Below are positions 19,560 to 27,670 of a stretch of 64,000 bases of DNA, piece by piece. Both the position numbers and the translations under genes were made by a program. The notes below the pieces were generated by a model. It was given only the letters and a program-made list of their open reading frames with translations. It did not search any database and was not told the origin of the DNA. This DNA is from Winogradskyella eckloniae (GTDB lineage: Bacteria > Bacteroidota > Bacteroidia > Flavobacteriales > Flavobacteriaceae): positions 558,001-622,000 of the forward strand of contig NZ_JABRWP010000001.1 in assembly GCF_013249045.1 (NCBI RefSeq), read 5' to 3'. Each line of letters begins with the position of its first letter. Within the stretch, counting starts at the first letter, position 1.

Positions 19560-20792
19560 ATGATTTTAGAAATGAAAGTGCCTTCACCAGGCGAATCGAT
19601 TACTGAGGTAGAAATTGCAGAATGGTTAGTAGAAGATGGTGATTATGTAGAAAAAGACCAAGCTATTGCAGAAGTAGATAGTGATAAAGCAACTTTAGAA
19701 TTGCCAGCGGAAGCTAGTGGAATTATTACTTTAGCCGATAGTGATGGTAATAGATACGAAGAAGGAGATGCTGTTGTAGTAGGTGCAGTAGTGTGTTTAA
19801 TTGATACAAGTGCAGCAAAACCAGAAGGAGGTGAAGCAGCAGCAACAGACACCAAAAAAGAGGAGGCTCCTAAAAAAGAAGCACCTAAAACTGAGGTTAC
19901 AACATCAAAGACGTATGCCACTGGTACGGCGAGTCCGGCTGCAAAGAAGGTATTGGCCGAGAAAGGCATAGATGCTAGCGCTGTTTCTGGAACAGGGAAA
20001 GATGGTAGAATCACTAAGGACGATGCCGTAAATGCTGTACCTTCAATGGGAACGCCTACAGGCGGTAATAGAGGAACTTCACGAACTAAAATGTCTATGC
20101 TACGTCGTAAAGTAGCTGAGCGTTTAGTTGAAGCAAAAAATACAACAGCAATGTTAACCACATTTAATGAGGTTAATATGACACCTATATTTAATTTGCG
20201 TAAAGTCTATAAAGAAGATTTTAAAGCAAAACACGGTGTTAGTCTTGGCTTTATGAGTTTTTTCTCTTTAGCAGTAGTAAGAGCATTAAAAATGTATCCT
20301 GCAGTAAATTCTATGATAGATGGTAAGGAGATGCTAACCTATGATTTTGTAGATATTAGTATCGCTGTTTCTGGACCTAAAGGATTAATGGTGCCAGTGA
20401 TACGCAATGCAGAAAATTTATCATTTAGAGGAATTGAGTCTGAAGTAAAAAGATTAGCCTTAAGAGCTAGAGATGGTCAAATTACAGTAGATGAAATGAC
20501 AGGAGGAACATTTACCATAACAAATGGTGGTGTTTTTGGAAGTATGTTGTCTACACCAATCATTAATCCTCCACAAAGTGGAATTTTAGGAATGCATAAT
20601 ATTATTCAACGTCCTATCGCTGTAGATGGCAATGTAGAAATTCACCCGATGATGTATGTTGCACTTTCTTATGACCATAGAATAATTGATGGTAAAGAAT
20701 CTGTTGGTTTCTTAGTGGCTGTTAAAGAAGCATTAGAAAACCCTGAAGAATTATTAATGGATAATAATGTAAAGAAAGCCTTAGAATTGTAA
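19560..20792 (+). CDS. sucB: 2-oxoglutarate dehydrogenase E2 (dihydrolipoyl succinyltransferase)
   Basis: Core subunit that transfers the succinyl group from lipoate to CoA. The 410 residues comprise a lipoyl domain (1-75) with the modified Lys43 in [12 protein letters not shown], an Ala/Lys/Glu-rich flexible linker (about 80-120), the peripheral subunit-binding domain (about 122-160, [18 protein letters not shown]) and the catalytic domain. The active site is DHRIIDG (His373, Asp377). Length is normal. It follows sucA on the same strand and ends at a strong hairpin at 20816-20853. The E3 subunit is not in the window. Confidence 0.96.
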   Translation: MILEMKVPSPGESITEVEIAEWLVEDGDYVEKDQAIAEVDSDKATLELPAEASGIITLADSDGNRYEEGDAVVVGAVVCLIDTSAAKPEGGEAAATDTKKEEAPKKEAPKTEVTTSKTYATGTASPAAKKVLAEKGIDASAVSGTGKDGRITKDDAVNAVPSMGTPTGGNRGTSRTKMSMLRRKVAERLVEAKNTTAMLTTFNEVNMTPIFNLRKVYKEDFKAKHGVSLGFMSFFSLAVVRALKMYPAVNSMIDGKEMLTYDFVDISIAVSGPKGLMVPVIRNAENLSFRGIESEVKRLALRARDGQITVDEMTGGTFTITNGGVFGSMLSTPIINPPQSGILGMHNIIQRPIAVDGNVEIHPMMYVALSYDHRIIDGKESVGFLVAVKEALENPEELLMDNNVKKALEL

Positions 20793-20815
20793 TTTTATTT
20801 ACAATTAGTAATAGA

Positions 20816-20853
20816 TAAAAAAAGCGTAGCTTAATAAAAGCTGCGCTTTTTTT
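20816..20853. terminator. Bidirectional terminator: sucAB and the small minus-strand unit
   Basis: The stem AAAGCGTAGCTT / AAGCTGCGCTTT with an AATAA loop has an A run on the left and a T run on the right. It therefore terminates sucB on the plus strand and also the minus-strand transcript that carries the small reading frame at 20882-20995. Confidence 0.8.
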
Positions 20854-20866
20854 GTTCCTAACTAAC

Positions 20867-20879
20867 AAGAACTAACTAA
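20867..20879 (-). repeat. 13-bp repeat at the 3' end of small unit 1
   Basis: AAGAACTAACTAA occurs here and again at 21191-21203. In both places it lies between the small unit's body and its terminator, which supports the two units being duplicates. Confidence 0.6.
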
Positions 20880-20881
20880 AA

Positions 20882-20995
20882 TTAACTAAAGAAATTAACA
20901 GCAACATTGGCTGATATAACGATTATAGAACTAATAATTAATAGTAGAATAAATAATTTATCCCGTTTAGATGTTTCATTTTTCATTATTTCCAT
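20882..20995 (-). CDS. Putative 37-residue single-helix membrane peptide
   Basis: Short reading frame starting at ATG 20993-20995. It has a charged head (MEIMKNETSKRDK) and one hydrophobic helix (about residues 14-32, LFILLLIISSIIVISANVAV), ending NFFS. It is the only reasonable frame in a transcription unit bounded upstream by a palindrome and core promoter (21082-21129) and downstream by the hairpin at 20816-20853. No homologue is recognised. The layout suggests expression, but short hydrophobic frames arise easily in AT-rich DNA, so I am not sure it is translated. Confidence 0.4.
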   Translation of the reverse strand: MEIMKNETSKRDKLFILLLIISSIIVISANVAVNFFS

Positions 20996-21073
20996 AGTCT
21001 TCTAAATTTATAAAATCTCTAAAAATTTAATTGCTAAACCGTCTTAAAGATTTGTATCTGAGGTATTTATTAA

Positions 21074-21129
21074 TAGCTGATGTAAAGTTGCACATATTTA
21101 TGATGCAATACCATACGTAGAACTACGTA
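21074..21129 (-). promoter_or_regulatory. Palindrome plus core promoter of small unit 1
   Basis: The palindrome TACGTAG-AA-CTACGTA (21114-21129) lies 26 bp upstream, on the minus strand, of CTTTAC (21082-21087) followed by CAGCTATTAAT. The same block occurs at 21267-21314: the 16-bp palindrome is identical, and 22 of the next 37 bases match with no gap. The palindrome is a plausible dimer site for the NarL-type regulator encoded next door. Confidence 0.6.
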
Positions 21130-21151
21130 AATTTTGAAATTTTTAAAAGTA

Positions 21152-21179
21152 AAAGCCTCGAACATAAGTTCGAGGCTTT
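21152..21179 (-). terminator. Terminator of small unit 2
   Basis: A perfect 12-bp stem AAAGCCTCGAAC / GTTCGAGGCTTT with an ATAA loop. It is followed on the minus strand by an AT-rich, T-rich tract (21135-21151). Confidence 0.8.
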
Positions 21180-21262
21180 GGTAATCCCCTAAGAACTAAC
21201 TAATAGCTCGTTATTAACCCTTAATTAATAACAATGATTATAATTGTTGCCAATCGTATCAC
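21152..21262 (-). ncRNA. Candidate small RNA between NarL-type regulator and small unit 1
   Basis: The predicted promoter core CTTTAC at 21267-21272 and the terminator at 21152-21179 enclose about 110 bases with no credible reading frame downstream of the expected start site. The 13-bp repeat AAGAACTAACTAA (21191-21203) lies just before the terminator, as in the neighbouring unit. I infer a short transcript from these signals; no known RNA family was recognised. Confidence 0.35.
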
Positions 21263-21266
21263 TGTC

Positions 21267-21314
21267 GTAAAGGTCATAAATAATATAATACAATGCTATA
21301 CGTAGAACTACGTA
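21267..21314 (-). promoter_or_regulatory. Palindrome plus core promoter of small unit 2
   Basis: Second copy of TACGTAG-AA-CTACGTA (21299-21314), with CTTTAC (21267-21272) again exactly 26 bp downstream. The palindrome starts three bases after the stop codon of the NarL-type regulator gene. Confidence 0.6.
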
Positions 21315-21317
21315 TAT

Positions 21318-21941
21318 TTAGAGATGTTCCATGTTTTCTTTTGCAAATAAATACAAACTTGCTGATTTTGAGTCTAGTGAAAGTTTGCTTCTTATATGAC
21401 TTTTATGTTTTTCTACGGTTCTTGATGAAATAAATAGTTCTTTTGCGATTTCTGTGGCAGTTTTATGTTCTCCTACAAGTTTAAGGATCTTCGTTTCTGC
21501 TTCCGTTAATGTTTTTATTTTGGCAGGTACTACACTAAACTCTATGTAGGTTAATAATTCTGGACTAAAATATGCTTTATTATTTATGACAGAAGAAATA
21601 CAATTTTCAATCTCCTCTAAAGCAAACTCCTTTAAAACATAACCGTAAATGTGTAGTGCTTTTGCTTCATTGTAAATTTTTTCATCCTTTTCAAGCGTCA
21701 TTAAAATGATTTTTGTGCTGAGGTTGTTTTCTCTACATTGTTTAGCGATTTGTAGACCAGTAAAAAATGGCATTTTAATATCTAAAATTGCAATATCAGG
21801 AGCGTGTGCTTTTATTAATGCTAAAGCTTCTTTGCCGTTTTTTGCACTCGCTATGACATTAAACTCTTTTTCAACTAAAAAATCATGAAGACCTTTAAGA
21901 ACTAGAGGATGATCGTCTGCAATGATGATGGTTGGGTTCAT
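21318..21941 (-). CDS. NarL/FixJ-family response regulator
   Basis: A 207-residue two-component transcription factor. The receiver domain (1-120) has acidic residues Asp9/Asp10, phosphoacceptor Asp54 (AILDIKMP) and conserved Lys104 (YVLKEFA). The output domain is a LuxR-type helix-turn-helix (about 142-190, LTEAETKILKLVGEHKTATE, then SSRTVEKHKSHIRSKL). No histidine kinase is adjacent, so it is an orphan in this window. Three bases after its stop codon is the first of two identical palindromes that head small transcription units. Control of these by this protein is a reasonable hypothesis but untested. Confidence 0.92.
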   Translation of the reverse strand: MNPTIIIADDHPLVLKGLHDFLVEKEFNVIASAKNGKEALALIKAHAPDIAILDIKMPFFTGLQIAKQCRENNLSTKIILMTLEKDEKIYNEAKALHIYGYVLKEFALEEIENCISSVINNKAYFSPELLTYIEFSVVPAKIKTLTEAETKILKLVGEHKTATEIAKELFISSRTVEKHKSHIRSKLSLDSKSASLYLFAKENMEHL

Positions 21942-21994
21942 TTTGCTAAGAATTCTAAGACTAATGGAGTATTAAATATAGCAATAATATTTTA

Positions 21995-22435
21995 TTATAA
22001 CTTCAAATAGAGTTGTTTTTTCTCATAGTCAATGATGGCCTTTCCTTTTTTTAATATGTCCGCACCAATAATACCATCTACTGGTTCTGCATTATGGTTA
22101 ATTAACCCAGTGTTTACATGAGATAGATTAAATAAGATCAAAGCAACACGGTTTTTCTTCCATTTTCCGACTTGAATCGTATTCGATGTAGAGATTTGAG
22201 TAAACATGTCTGAAGCACCTGCGCCAACCGCTTTTATATCAGACGCCTTAACTTTGAGGTTAAAGCGCTCAATGGCTTCAAAACCGACACAGCTATTAGA
22301 CGCTCCAGTGTCTAAAATAAACTGCCCTTTAATTCCATTTATAGAAACCTTAATTTCAAAATGATTGGTTTTCGTAAATTTTAGTTTAATCTTAGAATAC
22401 CCCTTTTTTAATAAGAAGTCTTTTAGCGAATCCAT
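21995..22435 (-). CDS. Retropepsin-like aspartic protease family protein
   Basis: A 146-residue single-domain protein of the clan AA aspartic protease fold. The signature is FILDTGASNSCVG with catalytic Asp42-Thr-Gly-Ala. The second hydrophobic/Gly motif is GIIGADILKKGKAIIDY, the alpha-helix/flap end typical of these proteins. It would be active only as a dimer. No signal peptide or membrane segment was seen, so it is likely cytosolic. Function is unknown. It is a short single gene, divergent from tatD (72 bp between starts) and 53 bp upstream of the regulator gene on the same strand. Confidence 0.85.
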   Translation of the reverse strand: MDSLKDFLLKKGYSKIKLKFTKTNHFEIKVSINGIKGQFILDTGASNSCVGFEAIERFNLKVKASDIKAVGAGASDMFTQISTSNTIQVGKWKKNRVALILFNLSHVNTGLINHNAEPVDGIIGADILKKGKAIIDYEKKQLYLKL

Positions 22436-22495
22436 GTTTTAATTTTTGTAAATATAATATCTATTTCGAAGAATGTATGTTTAATTTGGTATGAC

Positions 22496-22503
22496 TATTT
22501 TTG
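22496..22503 (+). promoter_or_regulatory. -7 element of tatD
   Basis: TATTTTTG matches TAnnTTTG exactly. It ends four bases before the tatD ATG, again implying a leaderless or very short leader. No convincing -33 box was found at the usual spacing. Confidence 0.5.
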
Positions 22504-22507
22504 CAAA

Positions 22508-23275
22508 ATGATAATTACTGATACACATACACATTTATATAGTGATGCTTTTGATGATGATCGCTCGGCAATGGTAAAAAGAGCAATAGACTTGGGTGTA
22601 ACTCGTTTTTTTGTGCCTGCTATAGATTCAAGTTATACCAATGCAATGTTTCAGCTTCAAAAAGATTTTCCTGAACATATGTTTTTAATGATGGGTTTGC
22701 ATCCTACATCTGTAAAAGAAAACTATAAAGAAGAGCTTTTACACGTAGAGGAGCAATTGAAAAATAAGACGTTCTATGCTGTAGGTGAAATTGGTATTGA
22801 TTTATACTGGGATACATCTACGTTAGGGATTCAGGTAGAGGCGTTTAAGCATCAAATTAAATTAGCAAAACAGTATAAATTACCAATAGTCATTCACTGT
22901 AGAGAAGCCTTTAATGAAATATTTGAAGTGTTAGAACAGGAGCAATCAGATGATCTCTTTGGAATTTTTCATTGTTTTACAGGAAATTTAGAACAAGCAA
23001 AAAAGGCTATATCTTATAATATGAAATTAGGTATAGGAGGTGTTGTCACTTTTAAGAATGGTAAAATAGATCAGTTTATTAATCAAATTGATTTAAAACA
23101 TATAGTGTTAGAAACAGATGCACCATATCTAGCACCTAAGCCGTATAGAGGTAAGAGAAATGAAAGCTCTTATATTTATAAAGTGTTAGAAAAATTATCT
23201 GAACTTTACCAGATACCAAAAGAAGATATCGCTAAAATTACGACGGAAAACTCACAAGCTATATTTAGTGTTTAA
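22508..23275 (+). CDS. TatD-family metal-dependent hydrolase (DNase)
   Basis: A 255-residue TIM-barrel hydrolase; family members are divalent-metal nucleases implicated in DNA repair and fragmentation. Metal-binding residues are visible in DTHTHLYS (5-12), GEIGIDLYW (Glu), PIVIHCREAF (His), IFHCFTGN (His) and LETDAPYL (Asp). Length is normal. The asparaginase gene starts at the base directly after this stop codon (TAAATG), so the two are cotranscribed. Confidence 0.93.
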   Translation: MIITDTHTHLYSDAFDDDRSAMVKRAIDLGVTRFFVPAIDSSYTNAMFQLQKDFPEHMFLMMGLHPTSVKENYKEELLHVEEQLKNKTFYAVGEIGIDLYWDTSTLGIQVEAFKHQIKLAKQYKLPIVIHCREAFNEIFEVLEQEQSDDLFGIFHCFTGNLEQAKKAISYNMKLGIGGVVTFKNGKIDQFINQIDLKHIVLETDAPYLAPKPYRGKRNESSYIYKVLEKLSELYQIPKEDIAKITTENSQAIFSV

Positions 23276-24304
23276 ATGAAAAACCAACCCAACATATTAT
23301 TAGTTTATACAGGAGGTACAATAGGCATGGTAAAAGATGTGGCCTCAGGAGCTTTAAAGGCTTTTGATTTTACCAGTCTTTTAGATAAAATCCCAGAATT
23401 AAGGTTATTAGATTGCGCCATAGAAACGCTATCATTTTTAGAACCTATAGATTCATCTAACATGAGTCCAAAATACTGGGCAGATATCGCAAATATCATA
23501 GCCGATAATTACACTAAATTTGATGGTTTCGTTGTTTTACATGGTAGCGATACAATGAGTTATACTGCATCTGCACTCAGTTTTATGTTAGAGAACTTAG
23601 CAAAACCAGTGATACTGACGGGTTCTCAATTACCAATAGGTGATTTAAGAACAGACGCTAAAGAAAATTTAATCACATCAATACAGATGGCGTCATTACA
23701 TAATGATGGCTTGCCAATAATAAGAGAAGTTTGCTTGTATTTTGAATATAAATTATACCGTGGAAACAGAACGACAAAATTAAATGCAGAACATTTTGAA
23801 GCATTTGAATCTTTGAACTATCCTTATTTAGCAGAATCTGGTGTGCATCTCAAAGTAAATCACGAGTATTTATGGAAACCAAAACCTAAAAGCAAGTTAG
23901 TGCTGAGAACATCAATGGATGCTGATATAGGTGTGTTAAAATTATTTCCCGGAATTTCTAGACCAATATGCGAAGCCATATTGACTAGTAAATTAATAAA
24001 AGGACTAATTATAGAAACTTACGGTTCAGGTAATGCAACCACAGAATCTTGGTTTATAGATTTATTAAAGAACGCGATTCAAAGAGGTCTATATATTGTA
24101 AATGTAACCCAATGTGTACGCGGAAGTGTTAATATGGGACAATATGAAACAAGTTCACAATTAAAGACCATAGGTGTAATATCAGGAAAGGACATTACAA
24201 CCGAAGCCGCAATTGCAAAAATGATGTACCTATTAGGTGTAAAAATAGCGCCTAAGGATTTTCAATTTTATTTTGAAACCTCCCTAAGAGGAGAAATCTC
24301 TTAA
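23276..24304 (+). CDS. ansA: Type I L-asparaginase
   Basis: Hydrolyses L-asparagine to aspartate and ammonia in the cytosol. The 342-residue protein has both catalytic threonine signatures: YTGGTIGMVKD (11-21) and VLHGSDTMSYTASALSF (about 89-105). There is no signal peptide, and the length fits the cytosolic type I enzyme. The C-terminal domain contains GLIIETYGSGNATT, typical of the family. It starts directly after tatD. The tRNA-Ser gene lies 74 bp downstream on the same strand. Confidence 0.93.
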   Translation: MKNQPNILLVYTGGTIGMVKDVASGALKAFDFTSLLDKIPELRLLDCAIETLSFLEPIDSSNMSPKYWADIANIIADNYTKFDGFVVLHGSDTMSYTASALSFMLENLAKPVILTGSQLPIGDLRTDAKENLITSIQMASLHNDGLPIIREVCLYFEYKLYRGNRTTKLNAEHFEAFESLNYPYLAESGVHLKVNHEYLWKPKPKSKLVLRTSMDADIGVLKLFPGISRPICEAILTSKLIKGLIIETYGSGNATTESWFIDLLKNAIQRGLYIVNVTQCVRGSVNMGQYETSSQLKTIGVISGKDITTEAAIAKMMYLLGVKIAPKDFQFYFETSLRGEIS

Positions 24305-24378
24305 AAATAACAATATATATTTTAGGGTTTGAAGTTTTTTTTGTTATTTGGCACTATGTAATTTAAAATTAAATTTAC

Positions 24379-24466
24379 AGAGAGGTGGCCGAGTGGTCGA
24401 AGGCGCACGCCTGGAAAGTGTGTATACTCCAAAAGGGTATCGAGGGTTCGAATCCCTTCCTCTCTG
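24379..24466 (+). tRNA. tRNA-Ser(GGA)
   Basis: An 88-nt class II tRNA with long variable arm. The acceptor stem AGAGAGG pairs with CCTCTCT (24459-24465), with discriminator G24466. The anticodon stem-loop is CACGC/CTGGAAA/GTGTG with anticodon GGA at 24413-24415. The T arm is GAGGGTTCGAATCCCTT. CCA is not encoded. Confidence 0.95.
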
Positions 24467-24541
24467 CTGATATTTTATGCTATAGTTACATATTTTTTTT
24501 TATCTTTAACACTTTAACTAATAAAATTAAGATTCAGAACA

Positions 24542-25309
24542 ATGAAAAGATTATTTTCTATCCTTGCCATTACATGTTTAATGGCCATCGGAACTGTTAA
24601 CGCTAATGCCACAACAGCATTTACAAGCGCAACAGCAACTGTAACTAGTATAACTCAAGATGATGCTGCGGCAGAAGACTTGACGTTTCATCAAAATTTA
24701 AAAAAGCGTTTTATTGAAGGTGGTCCTGGGTTTATGGGGATCGTATTGCTTTGTTTAATTCTAGGATTAGCGATAGCTATCGAGAGAATTATCTTTTTAA
24801 ATCTGTCTACTACGAATACAAAAAAATTAACTCAAAATGTTGAAGATGCACTAAATTCTGGTGGTATAGAAGCAGCAAAAGAAGTTTGTAGAAATACAAA
24901 AGGACCTGTTGCATCAATATTCTATCAAGGTTTAGATAGAGCAGACGAAGATATCGATGCCGCTGAAAAAGCAGTAGTAGCATACGGTGGAGTTCAAATG
25001 GGACAATTAGAGAAGAATGTATCTTGGATTTCATTATTTATTGCCTTAGCACCAATGCTTGGTTTCATGGGTACGGTAATTGGTATGATTCAAGCCTTTG
25101 ATAAAATTGAAGCTGCTGGTGATATGCAACCTTCATTAGTTGCAGGTGGTATTAAAGTAGCACTTTTAACAACAGTATTTGGTCTTATTGTAGCGATTAT
25201 ACTTCAGATTTTTTATAATTATATCATTGCTAAAATTGATAGTATTGTAAACGATATGGAAGACGCGTCTATCACATTGATGGATTTATTAGTAAGACAC
25301 AAAAAATAA
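24542..25309 (+). CDS. exbB: ExbB/TolQ/MotA-family proton channel protein
   Basis: A 255-residue inner-membrane subunit of the TonB energising complex, forming the proton channel with ExbD. An N-terminal hydrophobic signal-like segment (about 1-23) is followed by a first transmembrane helix (about 58-80, FMGIVLLCLILGLAIAIERI). A cytoplasmic loop comes next, then the two conserved helices (WISLFIALAPMLGFMGTVIG and KVALLTTVFGLIVAIILQIF). The N-terminal extension is common in Bacteroidetes homologues. It heads an operon with a small membrane gene and two exbD genes (gaps of 9, 6 and 11 bp). Confidence 0.93.
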   Translation: MKRLFSILAITCLMAIGTVNANATTAFTSATATVTSITQDDAAAEDLTFHQNLKKRFIEGGPGFMGIVLLCLILGLAIAIERIIFLNLSTTNTKKLTQNVEDALNSGGIEAAKEVCRNTKGPVASIFYQGLDRADEDIDAAEKAVVAYGGVQMGQLEKNVSWISLFIALAPMLGFMGTVIGMIQAFDKIEAAGDMQPSLVAGGIKVALLTTVFGLIVAIILQIFYNYIIAKIDSIVNDMEDASITLMDLLVRHKK

Positions 25310-25318
25310 AAATTAATT

Positions 25319-25759
25319 ATGCACAAAATATTTAAAATAGTAGCTGCTGTTTTAAGTTTAATCGGGATTATTTCTTTGGTTAGAATTATTTCAGCAGGTG
25401 ATGAAGCCATTAAAACAGGTGGAGAGGATGGACTCTTTGAACCTATGGCTTGGATAGGTTATATTACGTTAGGAATTACTGTCGCATTTGTATTAATTTT
25501 TGTTTTAAAGAATTTATTTACAAATACATCAGGTCTAAAAAACACGTTAATTGGTGTTGGTGCTTTTGTTGCCGTTTTAGTAATTTCTTATGCGGTATCA
25601 GGTAGTGATTTGCCAATAGAATATAAAAATGGTGATACTATTGCAACACCAGGTGAATCTACAATGGTTGGAGCTGGCTTAGTTGCGTTCTATATATTAT
25701 TAGCAGTTGCTGCAATAACAATGATTTTCTCAGGAGTTAAAAAAGTAATTAGTAAATAA
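25319..25759 (+). CDS. Membrane protein between exbB and exbD, unknown function
   Basis: A 146-residue protein with about four predicted transmembrane helices (residues 4-24, 45-65, 76-95, 121-141), no enzymatic motif and a short soluble loop (SGSDLPIEYKNGDTIATPGE). I do not recognise a characterised family. Placement between exbB and the first exbD, with 9- and 6-bp gaps, suggests an accessory subunit of the proton channel complex. That is inference from the operon alone. Confidence 0.75.
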   Translation: MHKIFKIVAAVLSLIGIISLVRIISAGDEAIKTGGEDGLFEPMAWIGYITLGITVAFVLIFVLKNLFTNTSGLKNTLIGVGAFVAVLVISYAVSGSDLPIEYKNGDTIATPGESTMVGAGLVAFYILLAVAAITMIFSGVKKVISK

Positions 25760-25765
25760 TATAAT

Positions 25766-26401
25766 ATGGCAAAAAGAGCAGCACCCGAAGTGAATGCAGG
25801 ATCAATGGCTGACATTGCCTTCTTATTACTTATATTCTTCTTAGTTACAACGACTATTGAGAAAGACAAAGGTTTATTAAGAAGTTTGCCACCTATTGAT
25901 GACTCTGTAGTAGAACCACCAATTATTAAACAAAAGAATTTGTTTACTGTACAAATAGGTCGTGATGGTCGATTATTAGTCGAAGACAATATAATGGAAA
26001 TGAAGGACCTAAGACAAGCAGCGATTGATTTCTTAGATAATGGTGGAGGAACTAATGCCGCAGGAGAATCATGTACATATTGTAAAGGAAAGCGATTAAG
26101 CGATTCGTCTGATCATCCTGACAAGGCAATTATCTCTATGAAACATGATAGAGAAACGCCTTACGAGCAATACATGGACGTACAAAATGAATTAGTTGCG
26201 GCTTATAATATCTTAAGAGAGCGTGAAGCAGAAAGACTATACAGAAAGTATTATCCTAATGTAGATAAAGTCTTTACTGCAATGTTAGAAGAGAAGGAGA
26301 AGAATCAATTTAGTAAGGATGAAGTGCTTAATGAGCGTATAGACGCCGTTAAAAAACTAATCCCTATGAAATTGTCTGAAGCAGAACCAGATAAAAATTA
26401 A
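25766..26401 (+). CDS. exbD: ExbD/TolR-family protein, first copy
   Basis: A 211-residue single-pass inner-membrane protein of the TonB/Tol energising complex. The N-terminal cytoplasmic stretch is followed by the transmembrane helix with the proton-carrying aspartate (SMADIAFLLLIFFLVTTTIE, Asp15). The periplasmic part is longer than usual. It contains a CxxC pair (ESCTYCKG) and a helical region (about 140-195, EREAERLYRKYYPNV). The extra length and the Cys pair distinguish it from the second copy, which follows after 11 bp. Confidence 0.9.
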   Translation: MAKRAAPEVNAGSMADIAFLLLIFFLVTTTIEKDKGLLRSLPPIDDSVVEPPIIKQKNLFTVQIGRDGRLLVEDNIMEMKDLRQAAIDFLDNGGGTNAAGESCTYCKGKRLSDSSDHPDKAIISMKHDRETPYEQYMDVQNELVAAYNILREREAERLYRKYYPNVDKVFTAMLEEKEKNQFSKDEVLNERIDAVKKLIPMKLSEAEPDKN

Positions 26402-26412
26402 AAGAAACAAAT

Positions 26413-26877
26413 ATGTCTAAATTTAGAAATAAAGAAAAAGGTGATTTGCCTGCGATTTCAACGGCTTCACTTCCAGATATTGTATTTATGTTGCTTTTCT
26501 TTTTTATGGTTGCAACTGTAATGCGTGATAGTTCTTTAATGATTGAAAACAATTTGCCTAGTGCAGATCAGGTTGAAAAATTAAAAAAGGACAGAACTGT
26601 ATTTATTTATGGTGGAAAACCAAGCGAGCAGTATAAGCAGTTTGAAACAGAACCTAGAATTCAGTTTAACGATGCATTTATAGGCGTATCTGATGTAGGG
26701 CCTTCAGTAAGACAAGCAATATATGAGTTAAACGAAGATTTGCAAAGTAAGGTAGTTATTGGTCTAAAAGTAGACAAAGATACCAATGCAGGTTTAGTAT
26801 CTGATATTAAGCAAGAATTACGTAAGGAAAATGCATTAAAAGTAATGTATATTGCAAATACAAAAACAGAGAATTAA
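26413..26877 (+). CDS. ExbD/TolR-family protein, second copy
   Basis: A 154-residue single-pass membrane protein with the ExbD helix and its aspartate (SLPDIVFMLLFFFMVATVMR). A shorter periplasmic domain of normal ExbD size follows. Two different ExbD subunits with one ExbB are usual in flavobacterial TonB operons. It is the last gene before the hairpin at 26901-26936. Confidence 0.9.
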   Translation: MSKFRNKEKGDLPAISTASLPDIVFMLLFFFMVATVMRDSSLMIENNLPSADQVEKLKKDRTVFIYGGKPSEQYKQFETEPRIQFNDAFIGVSDVGPSVRQAIYELNEDLQSKVVIGLKVDKDTNAGLVSDIKQELRKENALKVMYIANTKTEN

Positions 26878-26900
26878 TTAGATTCTTAATTTTATATTTT

Positions 26901-26936
26901 AAAAAAACGTCCTGAAGAATCAGGACGTTTTTTTGT
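26901..26936 (+). terminator. Terminator of the exbB-exbD operon
   Basis: A perfect stem AAAAAAACGTCCTG / CAGGACGTTTTTTT with an AAGAAT loop, followed by further T residues. It lies 24 bp after the second exbD. Confidence 0.9.
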
Positions 26937-26971
26937 TTAATTAAAATGAAAGATTTTGTAGCTTTATCAAC

Positions 26972-27670
26972 ATGAAGGATTATTCATTTTTATTTCTTTT
27001 ATTAATTAGTACTTTAGGTTTTTCTCAAAATAAAAACGCCGTTGGTTTTGAAAATGATGACAACTATAGAGAAGATCAATTCTATGCATCCATTACTTAT
27101 AATTTGATAAATGAAAAACCGTCTGGTGTAAAACAAAGTGGTTTTTCATCTGGTTTTCACTTAGGGTTCATTAGAGATATGCCTATTAACAAGATGCGAA
27201 ATAAGGCCATTGGGATAGGTTTAGGTGTTTCATCAAACTCATACAATCAAAAGAACTTATTAATAAATGAAGACAATAATTTGGTTGACTTTAGTATTAT
27301 TGATGAAGATGATTTTAATGTATCTAAAAATAAGTTTACGACCTATTTAATAGAATTGCCAATAGAATTTAGATGGCGTACTTCTAATAGTGAAGACTAT
27401 AATTTCTGGAGGATTTATCCTGGTTTTAAGGTAGGGTATTTGGTGTATAACTCTACAAAGTTTTTAAGCGATGTTACCAATGTTAAAATAAAAAACTTAG
27501 ATTATTTTAATACGATTCAATACGGTCTAACCTTGAGTGCTGGCTATAGCACTTGGAATTTTCATATGTATTACGGTTTGAATTCTATTTTTAGCTCGGA
27601 AGCTCAGTTAAATGACGAGCATGTTAATATGAAGTCGTTTAAAATTGGGATTATGTTTTATATCTTATAA
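26972..27670 (+). CDS. PorT-like outer-membrane beta-barrel protein
   Basis: A 232-residue secreted barrel protein. The signal peptide is MKDYSFLFLLLISTLGFSQ. Alternating amphipathic strands follow (FYASITYNLINEKP, GFSSGFHLGFIRDMP, AIGIGLGVSSNS), and the C-terminal strand ends in a hydrophobic residue (KIGIMFYIL). It resembles the OMP_b-brl/PorT group, whose best-known member takes part in type IX secretion; I cannot tell whether this is that protein. It lies just after the TonB operon terminator and overlaps the convergent gene at 27665 by six bases. Confidence 0.75.
   Translation: MKDYSFLFLLLISTLGFSQNKNAVGFENDDNYREDQFYASITYNLINEKPSGVKQSGFSSGFHLGFIRDMPINKMRNKAIGIGLGVSSNSYNQKNLLINEDNNLVDFSIIDEDDFNVSKNKFTTYLIELPIEFRWRTSNSEDYNFWRIYPGFKVGYLVYNSTKFLSDVTNVKIKNLDYFNTIQYGLTLSAGYSTWNFHMYYGLNSIFSSEAQLNDEHVNMKSFKIGIMFYIL

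Noticed and set aside
19643..20161. A 172-residue open frame antisense to sucB
   Set aside because: Ala/Ser/Val/Phe composition is the mirror of the lipoyl and linker codons of sucB; no start signals or family.
21221..21277. An 18-residue hydrophobic reading frame (MTFTTVIRLATIIIIVIN) in small unit 2
   Set aside because: Its ATG lies upstream of the predicted transcription start: codons 2-4 are the CTTTAC promoter core. It is very short.
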